Shown here piece after piece: positions 25,443-34,774 of a stretch of DNA of 64,000 nucleotides. A program made the position numbers and the translations under genes. This DNA is from Lutibacter sp. Hel_I_33_5 (GTDB taxonomy: Bacteria > Bacteroidota > Bacteroidia > Flavobacteriales > Flavobacteriaceae): positions 434,001-498,000 of the forward strand of contig NZ_VISM01000001.1 of NCBI RefSeq assembly GCF_007827455.1, read 5' to 3'. The notes under the pieces are model-generated. The model had not been told where the DNA came from and did not search any database. It saw only the letters and a program-made list of their open reading frames with translations. The stretch's first letter is position 1; every line of letters starts with the position of its first letter.

Positions 25443-26534
25443 ATGATGACACAAGACCAATTGAAAAATATTTCTGAACGTGTAGAGAAGCTAAAAACGT
25501 ATTTAGAAATTGATCAAAAATTAATACAAATAAGCAACGAAGAGGAAAAAACTGCGAATCCAGATTTTTGGAATAATCCAAAAGAGGCTGAGGTTTTAAT
25601 GAAAGAACTTCGGTTTAAGAAAAAATGGGTAGAAGATTATAACTCAGTTAAATCTATGAGTGAAGATTTAGCTGTTTTGTATGATTTTTACAAAGAAGAT
25701 GCAGTTGATGAAAACGAGATTACTGAACAATTTGAAAAAACGAGTACTTTTTTAGAAGATATTGAATTTAAAAATATGCTTTCTGAAGAAGGAGATTCTT
25801 TTTCTGCAACGATACAAATTACTGCTGGCGCTGGCGGAACAGAAAGTTGTGATTGGGTAGAGATGCTTTCAAGAATGTATACGATGTGGGCAGAAAAGCA
25901 AGGTTTTAAATTAAAAACGCTTAATTATCAAGCTGGTGATGTTGTAGGAATTAAAACGATTACTCTAGAAATTGATGGTGATTATGCTTTTGGTTGGCTA
26001 AAAGGTGAAAATGGCGTTCATAGATTGGTTCGTATTTCTCCTTTTGATTCAAATGCAAAACGTCATACAACATTTGGTTCTGTATATGTTTTTCCAGTTG
26101 CTGATGATTCTATAGAAATTGACATAAATCCTGCAGATATCGAAATTGTTACAGCAAGATCAAGTGGTGCTGGCGGACAAAATGTAAATAAGGTAGAAAC
26201 TAAAGTTCAACTAACTCACAAACCTACAGGAATTCAAATTTCTTGTTCTAATTCACGTTCTCAACATGATAATAGAGCAACTGCAATGAAAATGCTTAAA
26301 TCCCAATTATACGAAATCGAATTACAAAAAAGGTTAGCTGCTCGTGCAGATATTGAAGCTAATAAAATGAAAAATGAATGGGGAAGTCAGATTAGAAATT
26401 ATGTGATGCATCCTTATAAATTAGTGAAAGATGTAAGAACTGCTCATGAAACTGGTAATGTAGATGCAGTTATGGATGGAAATATTAATCCTTTTTTAAA
26501 GGCTTATTTAATGTTGAATGGACAGAAGAAGTAA
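25443..26534 (+). CDS. prfB: Peptide chain release factor 2
   Basis: 363 residues. Domains of RF2 are complete: SPF tripeptide at residues 199-201 (VRISPFDSN) for UGA recognition and GGQ at 244-246 ([11 protein letters not shown]) for peptidyl-tRNA hydrolysis. The region equivalent to the programmed frameshift of E. coli prfB (RGYL-D) reads KTYLEID here with no internal stop, so no frameshift is needed. Two adjacent ATGs (25443 and 25446) could both start translation. The gene overlaps the following EptA-like gene by 17 bases. Confidence 0.96.
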   Translation: MMTQDQLKNISERVEKLKTYLEIDQKLIQISNEEEKTANPDFWNNPKEAEVLMKELRFKKKWVEDYNSVKSMSEDLAVLYDFYKEDAVDENEITEQFEKTSTFLEDIEFKNMLSEEGDSFSATIQITAGAGGTESCDWVEMLSRMYTMWAEKQGFKLKTLNYQAGDVVGIKTITLEIDGDYAFGWLKGENGVHRLVRISPFDSNAKRHTTFGSVYVFPVADDSIEIDINPADIEIVTARSSGAGGQNVNKVETKVQLTHKPTGIQISCSNSRSQHDNRATAMKMLKSQLYEIELQKRLAARADIEANKMKNEWGSQIRNYVMHPYKLVKDVRTAHETGNVDAVMDGNINPFLKAYLMLNGQKK

Positions 26535-28209
26535 CACAAAACAATATTTCTACTTAATCATAATTCTTTTGATAGCAATGTTACCAAATTTGCTATTAAT
26601 ATTTATTGGCGAAGATTCTATTGTAGCTTCTTTTTTAAAGAAATCAGTGTTTTTAGTTTTATGCCTTTCTTTGTTAATAATACCATTATCTTTCTTGAAA
26701 CCGAAATACTATAGTTGGATTATTTTATTAATTTTTCCTTTAATATTATTTGAAATCTCTACAATTGGTCATTTTAAAGCACCATCTTCAGAAGAAATTA
26801 TCGCCTCAATATTTTTAACGAATTACTATGAAGTTTCAGAGTTAATTAGAGGCAATTTTTTAAGCAGTCTTATTGCTCTTATATTATTTTTAATTACAGT
26901 TTTTATTAGTATAAAAATTAAACAAAGTTTCAAATTATCTAAAAATATTAAAAAGTTAATTTTAATATCTTGCCTTAGTTTTTTTACAGTCTTATATATT
27001 AGAAATTATATAGTTTCATTAACTTTTAAAGATAATTTTAAGGAAAGACTTGGCGCAACAAATTATGCTATTGATGTTCAATTAAATAAAACATTTCCTG
27101 TTGATGTTTTTTTAAAACTTGGAAAAGCCTATAAAGGGATTAAGCGAAAAAAAAGGTATAAAGAAAATATTAAAGATTATAAATTTGGTGCAATAAAAAA
27201 TGACACCATAAAGAAACAAGAAATATATGTTCTAGTTATTGGTGAAACTTCTAGAAAACATAATTTTAGTTTATACGGATACCATAAAAAAACTACTCCT
27301 AATCTTGATGAAATTTCAAATATTATTGCATTTCGTAATGTTAAATCAGCTGCTAATGTAACCTCTTTAAGTATTCCATTTATGGTTACAAGGGCTACCC
27401 CAAGTAATTTGAATCCAAAATTTAATGAACCAGCAATTTTAAATGGTTTTAAAGAAGCAGGATTTAAGACTTATTGGTTAAGTAATCAAGCAATTGGAGT
27501 TGGAAGTGTTTTTGGCTTTTATTCTAGTCTAGCTGATGTTTATAAAAATACTTCTGCATCTTTAGATGTAGCAAATTATGATGAAAAGTTATTTCCAGAA
27601 CTAAAAAATGTATTAGAAGATTCAACTAGTTCTAAAAAATTTATTGTAATTCACCTTTTAGGTAGTCATTTTAGATATAACTACAGATATCCAAAACAAT
27701 TTAATTTCTTTAATCCTTCAATGTCGAAGGGATTATCTATACAAAACAGTAGTAGTATTTCTAAAAAAAATGAACTCATAAATAGCTATGATAATTCAAT
27801 TTTGTATACAGATTATGTTATTAATAATTTCATAAATCAATTAAAACAACAAAATGCAGTTTCTTACTTATATTACATTTCTGATCATGGAGAAAATTTA
27901 TATGATGATGACAGAAATAAACTTTTACACGGTTTTAACAAGCCAACAAAATATGAAATTGATATACCATTAGTTATTTGGTTATCAAAAAAATACAAAA
28001 ATCAATATAAAGAAAAAGCGTTTCAATTATTATTTAATAAAAATAGTCAAATATCAACAGTTAATACGTTTCACACTTTGCTAAATATGTCTAATATAAA
28101 ATATAGGACTGAAGATTTAAAACAAAGTTTTGCTAACAAAATGTTTGATTCTATTCAATCAAGATATTTTTATACTGCTGATAAAAACATAATAAAATTA
28201 GATAAATGA
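26518..28209 (+). CDS. EptA-like phosphoethanolamine transferase (sulfatase-fold)
   Basis: 563 residues. Five N-terminal membrane helices (to about residue 165) lead to a sulfatase/alkaline-phosphatase-fold domain. Motifs: [25 protein letters not shown] for metal binding, [13 protein letters not shown] with the nucleophilic Thr, [13 protein letters not shown] and [13 protein letters not shown]. These match lipid A or core phosphoethanolamine transferases, which act at the periplasmic face and can confer polymyxin resistance. The start overlaps prfB; its stop overlaps the ArsC-like start by ATGA. Confidence 0.88.
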   Translation: MDRRSNTKQYFYLIIILLIAMLPNLLLIFIGEDSIVASFLKKSVFLVLCLSLLIIPLSFLKPKYYSWIILLIFPLILFEISTIGHFKAPSSEEIIASIFLTNYYEVSELIRGNFLSSLIALILFLITVFISIKIKQSFKLSKNIKKLILISCLSFFTVLYIRNYIVSLTFKDNFKERLGATNYAIDVQLNKTFPVDVFLKLGKAYKGIKRKKRYKENIKDYKFGAIKNDTIKKQEIYVLVIGETSRKHNFSLYGYHKKTTPNLDEISNIIAFRNVKSAANVTSLSIPFMVTRATPSNLNPKFNEPAILNGFKEAGFKTYWLSNQAIGVGSVFGFYSSLADVYKNTSASLDVANYDEKLFPELKNVLEDSTSSKKFIVIHLLGSHFRYNYRYPKQFNFFNPSMSKGLSIQNSSSISKKNELINSYDNSILYTDYVINNFINQLKQQNAVSYLYYISDHGENLYDDDRNKLLHGFNKPTKYEIDIPLVIWLSKKYKNQYKEKAFQLLFNKNSQISTVNTFHTLLNMSNIKYRTEDLKQSFANKMFDSIQSRYFYTADKNIIKLDK

Positions 28210-28547
28210 TAAAAATATACCACAATCCACGTTGTTCAAAGTCTAGACAAGGTTTAGCTGTTATAGAAGAATCTGGTAAAGAATTTGAAATTGTAAAATA
28301 TTTAGAAAATAATCTAACGGAAAAAGAATTAGCTAAAATTCTACAATTGCTAAACATTTCTCCTATTCAACTTGTTAGGAAAAATGAAAAAATCTGGAAA
28401 GAAAATTATAAAGGAAAAGAATTAAGTGATTCACAAATCATTAATTCAATGATTGAAAATCCAAAATTAATTGAACGTCCTATAGTTATTAATAAAGACA
28501 AAGCTGCAATCGGAAGACCATTAGAAAACATTATTGCTATTTTATAA
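28206..28547 (+). CDS. ArsC/Spx-like protein of the arsenate reductase family
   Basis: 113 residues, thioredoxin-like fold with catalytic cysteine in YHNPRCSKSRQGL and the C-terminal ERPIVINKDKAAIGRPLENI, which holds the arginines used by ArsC. Glutaredoxin-linked arsenate reductases of this kind reduce arsenate to arsenite. No arsenite pump or ArsR is adjacent, and many chromosomal homologues have other redox roles, so arsenic specificity is not assured. Translationally coupled to the EptA-like gene. Confidence 0.88.
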   Translation: MIKIYHNPRCSKSRQGLAVIEESGKEFEIVKYLENNLTEKELAKILQLLNISPIQLVRKNEKIWKENYKGKELSDSQIINSMIENPKLIERPIVINKDKAAIGRPLENIIAIL

Positions 28548-28631
28548 TTTTTCTTTAACAAAACATTAACTTAATGCTATTAAACTTAATAGGAAGTTTG
28601 TTGTCTTAACTCGAAGAATAATTCAATTTAA

Positions 28632-31085
28632 ATGAGAAAAATAATATCCCTCCTACTTTTGTTATGCACTTTAGTTGCATTCGGACAAAGACCACAAAAA
28701 CCAATGGTTACTATTACTGGGAAAGTAATAGATAAACTAAGCAATCAGCCTTTAGAATACGCAACTGTAGTTTTAAAAAATAGTAGAACAAAAAAAGTTA
28801 GTGGTGGAATTACTAATGAAAAAGGAGTATTTTCCATAAAAACATCGAAAGGTATTTACGATATAAGTTTTGAATTCATTTCATTCAAGACCAAAAAATT
28901 ACCTAAAACAAAAATTTTAAGTGATAAAAATTTCGGTACTATTATTTTAGCTGAAGATTCAGAAAGTCTTGATGAAATAAGTATTATTGCAGAAAAGTCT
29001 ACTGTAGAAATTCGCTTAGACAAAAAGATTTATAATGTTGGTAAGGACATGACAGTTAAAGGTGGAACTGCTTCTGATGTACTAGATAATGTTCCTTCAG
29101 TAAATGTAGATGTTGATGGCGCTGTAAGTCTTCGTGGAAATGAAAACGTTAGAATTCTTATCGACGGAAAACCTTCTGCTTTAGCTGGTTTAGGAGGAAC
29201 TGATGCACTACGAAATTTACCCGCAGATGCTATAGAAAAAGTAGAAGTTATTACCTCACCATCCGCTAGATACGATGCAGAAGGAACGGCAGGAATATTA
29301 AATATCATTCTTAGAAAAGGAAAAATAACAGGGTTTAATGGTTCTGTAAATGTTTCAGTAGGAAATCCCGATATGTTTAGAATTGCTCCAAATTTGAATT
29401 TCAGAACTAAAAAAATAAATCTATTTTCTAACATTGGCTATTCGTACAGAAATGGTCCTGGAAATGCAGATATAGATATCACTAATTTTAATAATGGTGT
29501 TATTACTGATTTTAGAACTGAAGACAGAATTTACCAGCGAAAGAGAAATGGTTTTAATGGTTCTTTAGGACTAGAATATTATCTTACTAAAAACAGTTCA
29601 ATTACTGGGCAATTTGTTTACAGAAACTCAGATGGAGATGATTTAGCAACAAATTTTATTCAGAATTTAGATCCTAATAAAACGATACTTGAAACTTTTA
29701 ATAGGGTTGAAAATGAGTTGGAAGATGATATTACAAAACAATATTCTATAAACTACACCAACAATTTTAAACAGAAAGGAAAAAAGTTGACAATTGATTT
29801 GCAATATAGTGACAGTAACGAAAGTGAGCTTGCTACAATTACAAGTAATGCTGTATTAGCAGAAAACAATTCGCAAATTACAACAGAAAAAAGAACATTG
29901 TTTCAGATAGATTATGTGCTACCTATTGGAGAAGATAGTCAGTTTGAAATTGGACAACGTACTAATTTAGAAGATGTTTCATCTGATTTTAGAGTAAGAG
30001 ATAGCAATGGAAATCCATTTGTTTTTGATCCTTCAAATAACATTAATTTTAAACAGAATATCTATGCGTTTTATGCGCAATATGGTAGTAAAATTAATAA
30101 GTTCTCATATTTATTAGGATTACGTTCGGAAACAACAAATTTCGATTTACTACTAATTAACACTAACGAACTTTCTAAAAAGAATTACACAGAATTTTTT
30201 CCTACTGTAAACTTTGGATATGAAATTAATGATTCAGATAATTTAACATTCGGTATTAGCAGACGATTAAGAAGACCAAGATCTTGGTTTTTAAATCCTT
30301 TCGAAACACGTAATTCTGATACGTATATATTTAAAGGAAATCCAGATTTAAATCCAACTTTCACAAGTTCTTTTGATTTAGGATATACTACAAAAATCAA
30401 TAAACTAACGTTAAATTCATCAATCTATTATCAACGGTCTAAAAATAACTTTCAGTTTGTAACTAGGGAAGAAATTAGGGATATTGGAGGTGTAAATACT
30501 CCTGTACAGCTTAGACAACCCATAAATTTATCTTCCGAAGATAGATATGGTTTTGAATTTACGTCAAATTATAACCCTTCCAGAAAAGTAAGATTAACTG
30601 GTAGTTTTAATTTTTTCAACTTTAAAACTGACGGAGATTTCACTTATACTAATTCTATTGGACAAGTTAAAACTCAAAATTTTGACGCTAAAAACAGTAG
30701 TTGGTTTACACGATTTAATGCAAGAATAACGCTGCCTGCTAAAATACAATGGCAAACAAGTTTTATGTTTCGTGGATCGCAAGAAACAGCACAGAGCAAT
30801 CGAAAAGGTGTGCCTTCTATTAGTTTAGCTTTAAGCAAAGATCTATTTAAAGAAAAAGCTTCTTTAGTTTTAAATGTAAGTGATTTATTAAATTCTAGAA
30901 AAAGAATTTCTGAGACTTTTATTCCAGATAGAGATAATCCAAATAGTATTACAAACCAAGAATTTCAATGGAGACAGCGTCAAATAACGTTAAGTTTTAC
31001 TTATAGATTTAATCAAAAGAAAAAAAGAGAACGCTCGAGAGGAAGAAATTATGATGATGGAGGTGGCGGAGAATTTGGAGGCTAA
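28632..31085 (+). CDS. TonB-dependent-type outer-membrane receptor with carboxypeptidase-like N-domain
   Basis: 817 residues. A signal peptide (ISLLLLLCTLVAFGQ) is followed by a CarboxypepD_reg-like domain (VTITGKVIDKLSNQPLEYATVVLKN), a plug domain (VLDNVPSVNVDVDGAVSLRGNENVRILIDGKPSAL) and an outer-membrane beta-barrel of the OMP_b-brl_3 kind. It lacks a SusD partner, so a peptide or siderophore-type substrate is possible. The C-terminus is a basic, Gly-rich tail (RSRGRNYDDGGGGEF), unusual for a barrel. A strong bidirectional hairpin terminator follows. Confidence 0.9.
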   Translation: MRKIISLLLLLCTLVAFGQRPQKPMVTITGKVIDKLSNQPLEYATVVLKNSRTKKVSGGITNEKGVFSIKTSKGIYDISFEFISFKTKKLPKTKILSDKNFGTIILAEDSESLDEISIIAEKSTVEIRLDKKIYNVGKDMTVKGGTASDVLDNVPSVNVDVDGAVSLRGNENVRILIDGKPSALAGLGGTDALRNLPADAIEKVEVITSPSARYDAEGTAGILNIILRKGKITGFNGSVNVSVGNPDMFRIAPNLNFRTKKINLFSNIGYSYRNGPGNADIDITNFNNGVITDFRTEDRIYQRKRNGFNGSLGLEYYLTKNSSITGQFVYRNSDGDDLATNFIQNLDPNKTILETFNRVENELEDDITKQYSINYTNNFKQKGKKLTIDLQYSDSNESELATITSNAVLAENNSQITTEKRTLFQIDYVLPIGEDSQFEIGQRTNLEDVSSDFRVRDSNGNPFVFDPSNNINFKQNIYAFYAQYGSKINKFSYLLGLRSETTNFDLLLINTNELSKKNYTEFFPTVNFGYEINDSDNLTFGISRRLRRPRSWFLNPFETRNSDTYIFKGNPDLNPTFTSSFDLGYTTKINKLTLNSSIYYQRSKNNFQFVTREEIRDIGGVNTPVQLRQPINLSSEDRYGFEFTSNYNPSRKVRLTGSFNFFNFKTDGDFTYTNSIGQVKTQNFDAKNSSWFTRFNARITLPAKIQWQTSFMFRGSQETAQSNRKGVPSISLALSKDLFKEKASLVLNVSDLLNSRKRISETFIPDRDNPNSITNQEFQWRQRQITLSFTYRFNQKKKRERSRGRNYDDGGGGEFGG

Positions 31086-31100
31086 AAATAATATCAACAA

Positions 31101-31130
31101 AAAAAGGATCGCAATTGCGATCCTTTTTTA
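31101..31130. terminator. Bidirectional terminator after the receptor gene
   Basis: A perfect 28-bp palindrome built on AAAAAGGATCGCAA and its complement, with flanking A and T runs, lies between two convergent genes and can end transcription on both strands. Confidence 0.92.
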
Positions 31131-31146
31131 TTTTATGTTGTAAAAA

Positions 31147-31320
31147 CTACTTTCCTTGAGCAGCTTTTTTAGCTTCTTTTTTTAATTTCCAATTTTCCCA
31201 AATAGTTCCACCAATCCAATATGGAACTACAAATGTTAATAAGAATATTAACAACCAAAATCCTGTTGTAAAAATAAACATGAATAATACTAATCCTGAA
31301 AATTCTGAAAAATCTAACAT
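31147..31320 (-). CDS. Small membrane protein
   Basis: 57 residues from the ATG at 31318-31320; an in-frame ATG ten codons upstream is less likely. One or two membrane helices (GLVLFMFIFTTGFWLLIFLLTFVVPYWIGGTIW) end in a basic tail (NWKLKKEAKKAAQGK), a topology typical of small inner-membrane proteins. I recognise no family. It converges on the receptor gene and shares the terminator palindrome. Confidence 0.65.
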   Translation of the reverse strand: MLDFSEFSGLVLFMFIFTTGFWLLIFLLTFVVPYWIGGTIWENWKLKKEAKKAAQGK

Positions 31321-31477
31321 TTGTTTCTCTTTGTAAAAATTATAACGCAAAAATAATACATATTTTCAATTCTAACTATCAAAACAAAAATTATTTCAAC
31401 AACAATAAAGTTGATTTTGTTAATAACCGATTGTGCTAGATTTTGTAAATTTGAAACTTCTAAATTCATTCAATAAA

Positions 31478-32878
31478 ATGACTAAATACAGAATAGAAAA
31501 AGACACCATGGGACAAGTTAATGTTCCTGCTGATAAATATTGGGGAGCTCAAACAGAACGTTCTCGTAATAATTTTAAAATTGGACCTTCTGGTTCTATG
31601 CCATTAGAAGTGGTCTACGGCTTTGCATGCCTTAAGAAAGCTGCTGCATTTACAAATTGTGAATTAGGTGTTTTATCTTCAGAAAAAAGAGATTTAATTG
31701 CTCAAGTTTGTGATGAAATTTTAGAAGGAAAATTAGATGATCAGTTTCCGTTAGTTATTTGGCAAACAGGTTCTGGTACGCAATCTAACATGAATGTAAA
31801 TGAAGTAATTGCCAATAGAGCTCATGAAATTGCTGGAAAAGTAATTGGAGAAGGCGATAAAACCATTCAACCCAATGATGATGTAAACAAATCACAATCA
31901 TCAAATGATACCTTTCCAACAGGAATGCATATTGCTGCTTATAAAAAAATTGTAGAAAACACAATTCCTGGAATTGAGCAATTAAGAAATACTTTAAAAG
32001 CAAAATCAGAAGCATTTAAAGACGTTGTAAAAATTGGACGTACACATTTAATGGATGCTACTCCCCTAACCTTAGGGCAAGAATTTTCTGGATATGTAGC
32101 GCAATTAAACTTCGGATTAAAAGCATTAAAAAATACTTTAGAACATTTATCTCAATTAGCTTTGGGAGGGACTGCAGTTGGAACTGGATTAAATACACCT
32201 GCTGGATATGATGTTTTAGTAGCAAAATATATTGCAGAATTTACTGAATTACCTTTTGTTACTGCCGAAAATAAATTTGAAGCATTAGCAGCACATGATG
32301 CTTTGGTAGAAACTCACGGAGCATTAAAACAAATAGCTGTTTCTTTAAATAAAATTGCAAACGACATTCGATTAATGGCTTCTGGACCTCGTTCTGGTAT
32401 TGGAGAATTAATTATTCCTGCCAATGAACCTGGATCGTCTATTATGCCTGGAAAAGTAAATCCTACGCAGGCAGAAGCAATTACAATGGTTTGTGCGCAA
32501 GTGATGGGAAATGATGTTGCAGTTACTGTTGGTGGAACTCAAGGACATTATGAATTAAATGTTTTTAAACCAATGATGGCGGCTAATGTGTTACAATCTG
32601 CACAATTAATTGGTGATGCTTGTGTTTCTTTTGATGAAAATTGTGCTGCTGGAATTGAGCCAAACCATACTAGAATAATTGAGTTAGTAAATAATTCGTT
32701 AATGTTAGTTACTGCTTTAAATACTAAAATTGGGTATTATAAAGCTGCTGAAATAGCTAATACTGCACACACAAACGGAACAACCTTAAAAGAAGAAGCT
32801 GTTCGTTTAGGATATGTAACTTCAGAACAATATGATGATTGGGTAAAACCAGAAGATATGACAGGAAGTTTAAAATAA
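31478..32878 (+). CDS. fumC: Fumarate hydratase class II
   Basis: 466 residues. Iron-independent fumarase of the TCA cycle, converting fumarate to malate. Signatures: [51 protein letters not shown] and the superfamily motif [13 protein letters not shown]. The ATG at 31478 ([12 protein letters not shown]) matches normal fumarase starts; a GTG 15 codons upstream overlaps a promoter-like TAAATTTG (31446-31453) and was rejected. A hairpin terminator follows. Confidence 0.97.
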   Translation: MTKYRIEKDTMGQVNVPADKYWGAQTERSRNNFKIGPSGSMPLEVVYGFACLKKAAAFTNCELGVLSSEKRDLIAQVCDEILEGKLDDQFPLVIWQTGSGTQSNMNVNEVIANRAHEIAGKVIGEGDKTIQPNDDVNKSQSSNDTFPTGMHIAAYKKIVENTIPGIEQLRNTLKAKSEAFKDVVKIGRTHLMDATPLTLGQEFSGYVAQLNFGLKALKNTLEHLSQLALGGTAVGTGLNTPAGYDVLVAKYIAEFTELPFVTAENKFEALAAHDALVETHGALKQIAVSLNKIANDIRLMASGPRSGIGELIIPANEPGSSIMPGKVNPTQAEAITMVCAQVMGNDVAVTVGGTQGHYELNVFKPMMAANVLQSAQLIGDACVSFDENCAAGIEPNHTRIIELVNNSLMLVTALNTKIGYYKAAEIANTAHTNGTTLKEEAVRLGYVTSEQYDDWVKPEDMTGSLK

Positions 32879-32899
32879 ACTTTTACAGAATAAAATTGA

Positions 32900-32938
32900 A
32901 AACCATTTTAAATTTATTTAAAGTGGTTTTTTTTTTGC
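32900..32938 (+). terminator. Rho-independent terminator after fumC
   Basis: A 13-bp stem (AAACCATTTTAAA at 32900-32912, TTTAAAGTGGTTT at 32917-32929, one G-T pair) with a TTTA loop is followed by a long T run. Confidence 0.9.
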
Positions 32939-32939
32939 T

Positions 32940-32947
32940 TAATTTTG
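32940..32947 (+). promoter_or_regulatory. Probable -7 box of the hutI promoter
   Basis: TAATTTTG fits TAnnTTTG and begins directly after the fumC terminator, 20 bases before the hutI ATG. No clear -33 box is visible because the upstream bases belong to the terminator. Confidence 0.45.
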
Positions 32948-32967
32948 ATGTAACTCAAAACTAAATA

Positions 32968-34203
32968 ATGACAACAATATTCATCAACATAAAAGAATTA
33001 ATTCAGGTTAGAGATATTAGTATAAAAAAAGTTTCCGGTAAAGAAATGAGTGATTTACCAAGCATAAAGGATGCTTTTTTAGTAATTAAAAAAGATGTTA
33101 TTATTGAATTTGGCACTATGAAAGATGTATCTTTTTCGGCAGATAAAACAATAGATTGTTCAGGTAAAATAATTTTACCGACTTGGTGCGATTCACACAC
33201 ACATATTGTCTATGCTGGTAATAGAGAGCAGGAGTTTGTTGATAGAATTAAAGGTTTAACTTATGAGGAAATTGCAAATAATGGTGGCGGAATTCTAAAT
33301 TCTGCTAAAAAATTACAAGAAATTTCTGAAGATGAATTATATACACAATCTGCAAAACGACTAGAAGAAGTTATGACTATGGGTACTGGCGCAGTAGAAA
33401 TTAAATCAGGTTATGGATTAACTGTTGAGGCTGAATTAAAGATGTTGAGAGTCATAAAAAAACTCAAAGAAAATTATTCCATTCCGATTAAAGCAACATT
33501 TTTGGGAGCGCATGCGTTTCCTCAAGAATACAAAAATAATAAAGAAGCCTATATCAATTTAATAATTGAAGAAATGCTTCCTAGAATTGTCAAAGAGAAT
33601 TTAGCTGAGTTTATTGATGCTTTTTGTGAAACTGGTTATTTTTCTGTTGATGATACTGATAAAATTTTGACTGCAGGAAAAAAATATGGATTAATACCTA
33701 AAGTACACGTAAATCAATTTACAAGTATTGGAGGTGTACAAATTAGTGTAAAACACAAGGCGTTATCTATAGATCATTTAGAAATTATGACTGATAAAGA
33801 TATTGATAGTTTAAAAAACACTGAAACAATGCCTGTAGCATTGCCATCATGTTCTTACTTTTTAGGTATTCCTTATACTCCTGCTAGAAAAATTATTGGT
33901 GCTAATTTACCTTTAGCTTTAGCTACTGATTTTAATCCAGGCTCTACTCCTTCTGGGAATATGAATTTTGTAGTAGCAACAGCATGTATAAAAATGAAAA
34001 TGACTCCGGAAGAAGTAATTAATGCCGCAACTATAAACGGAGCTTACGCCATGAATTTATCGGATAAAGTCGGATCGATAACTAAAGGGAAAAAAGCTAA
34101 TTTTATTATTACAAAAGAAATTCCTTCTTATGGTTTTATCCCCTATAGTTTTGGATCTAATTTAATAGATGAAGTATATATTTCTGGAGAAAAGGTTAAT
34201 TGA
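32968..34203 (+). CDS. hutI: Imidazolonepropionase
   Basis: 411 residues of the amidohydrolase superfamily. It hydrolyses imidazolone-5-propionate to formiminoglutamate in histidine degradation. Metal site DSHTHIVYAGNRE, GGGILNSAKKL, IKSGYGLT, HVNQFTSIGG and the Asp in LALATDFNPGSTPSG are all visible. No hutH, hutU or hutG lies in the window. Its 3' end overlaps the convergent sugar transferase gene by eight bases. Confidence 0.95.
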   Translation: MTTIFINIKELIQVRDISIKKVSGKEMSDLPSIKDAFLVIKKDVIIEFGTMKDVSFSADKTIDCSGKIILPTWCDSHTHIVYAGNREQEFVDRIKGLTYEEIANNGGGILNSAKKLQEISEDELYTQSAKRLEEVMTMGTGAVEIKSGYGLTVEAELKMLRVIKKLKENYSIPIKATFLGAHAFPQEYKNNKEAYINLIIEEMLPRIVKENLAEFIDAFCETGYFSVDDTDKILTAGKKYGLIPKVHVNQFTSIGGVQISVKHKALSIDHLEIMTDKDIDSLKNTETMPVALPSCSYFLGIPYTPARKIIGANLPLALATDFNPGSTPSGNMNFVVATACIKMKMTPEEVINAATINGAYAMNLSDKVGSITKGKKANFIITKEIPSYGFIPYSFGSNLIDEVYISGEKVN

Positions 34204-34774
34204 AAATAATTTTTATCGTTTTTAAGATAATCTTAAAGTCGTTTTTTAAACTCCAATTTTGAACGTACTCTTTATTTAATTCCACTTTTTTAGGCCAAAG
34301 AACTTCATCATTATATTTTAATGGATTTTCTTGTTTACTCAATAAACTTTCTTCATCAGAAAAAAATAATGCAGCTGGAGATGTTAAACCAGGTTTTACA
34401 GATAAAATAATTCTATCTTCGCCTTGTAATTCATCAGCATAACCTTTAATATCAGGTCTCGGACCAACAATACTCATCTGTCCAAATAGTACATTAAATA
34501 ATTGTGGAAATTCGTCTAACTTTGTTATTCTAAGGAATTTTCCAAAAGAAGAAATAGAATCTTCTTTTCCTAACTTCATCGTTTTAATCTTAAAAATGGT
34601 AAAAACAACACCTTTCTCTCCTACTCTTTTTTGAAAGAAAATTCCAAATTCATTATTAATAATCGTAGAAAGTAAAACTAATATTGAAATTGGTATAATT
34701 AAAAGGGTAATTCCAGATAAAGAAAAGATGATATCAATAAATCTTTTAATAACTTTTTGCTTTACAGAAAGCAT
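34196..34774 (-). CDS. Bacterial sugar transferase (initiating glycosyl-1-phosphate transferase)
   Basis: 192 residues, the short catalytic form. One N-terminal membrane helix (FIDIIFSLSGITLLIIPISILVLL) precedes the core: FFQKRVGEKGVVFTIFKIKTM, RITKLDEFPQLFNVLFGQMSIVGPRPD and VKPGLTSPAALFF. It transfers a sugar phosphate to undecaprenyl phosphate to start polysaccharide assembly. It is the last gene of the export operon and its ATG overlaps the Wzc-like stop (TAATG). Confidence 0.93.
   Translation of the reverse strand: MLSVKQKVIKRFIDIIFSLSGITLLIIPISILVLLSTIINNEFGIFFQKRVGEKGVVFTIFKIKTMKLGKEDSISSFGKFLRITKLDEFPQLFNVLFGQMSIVGPRPDIKGYADELQGEDRIILSVKPGLTSPAALFFSDEESLLSKQENPLKYNDEVLWPKKVELNKEYVQNWSLKNDFKIILKTIKIIFN

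Noticed and set aside
26518..26534. Possible frameshift between prfB and the EptA-like gene
   Set aside because: Both frames are complete; a 17-base overlap is ordinary operon packing.
29030..29434. Minus-strand frame of 134 codons in the receptor gene
   Set aside because: Antisense shadow of the conserved plug domain; no start context or family.
34196..34203. Overlap of hutI and sugar transferase ends as an assembly fault
   Set aside because: Both proteins have normal C-termini; convergent overlaps of a few bases are common in this compact genome.
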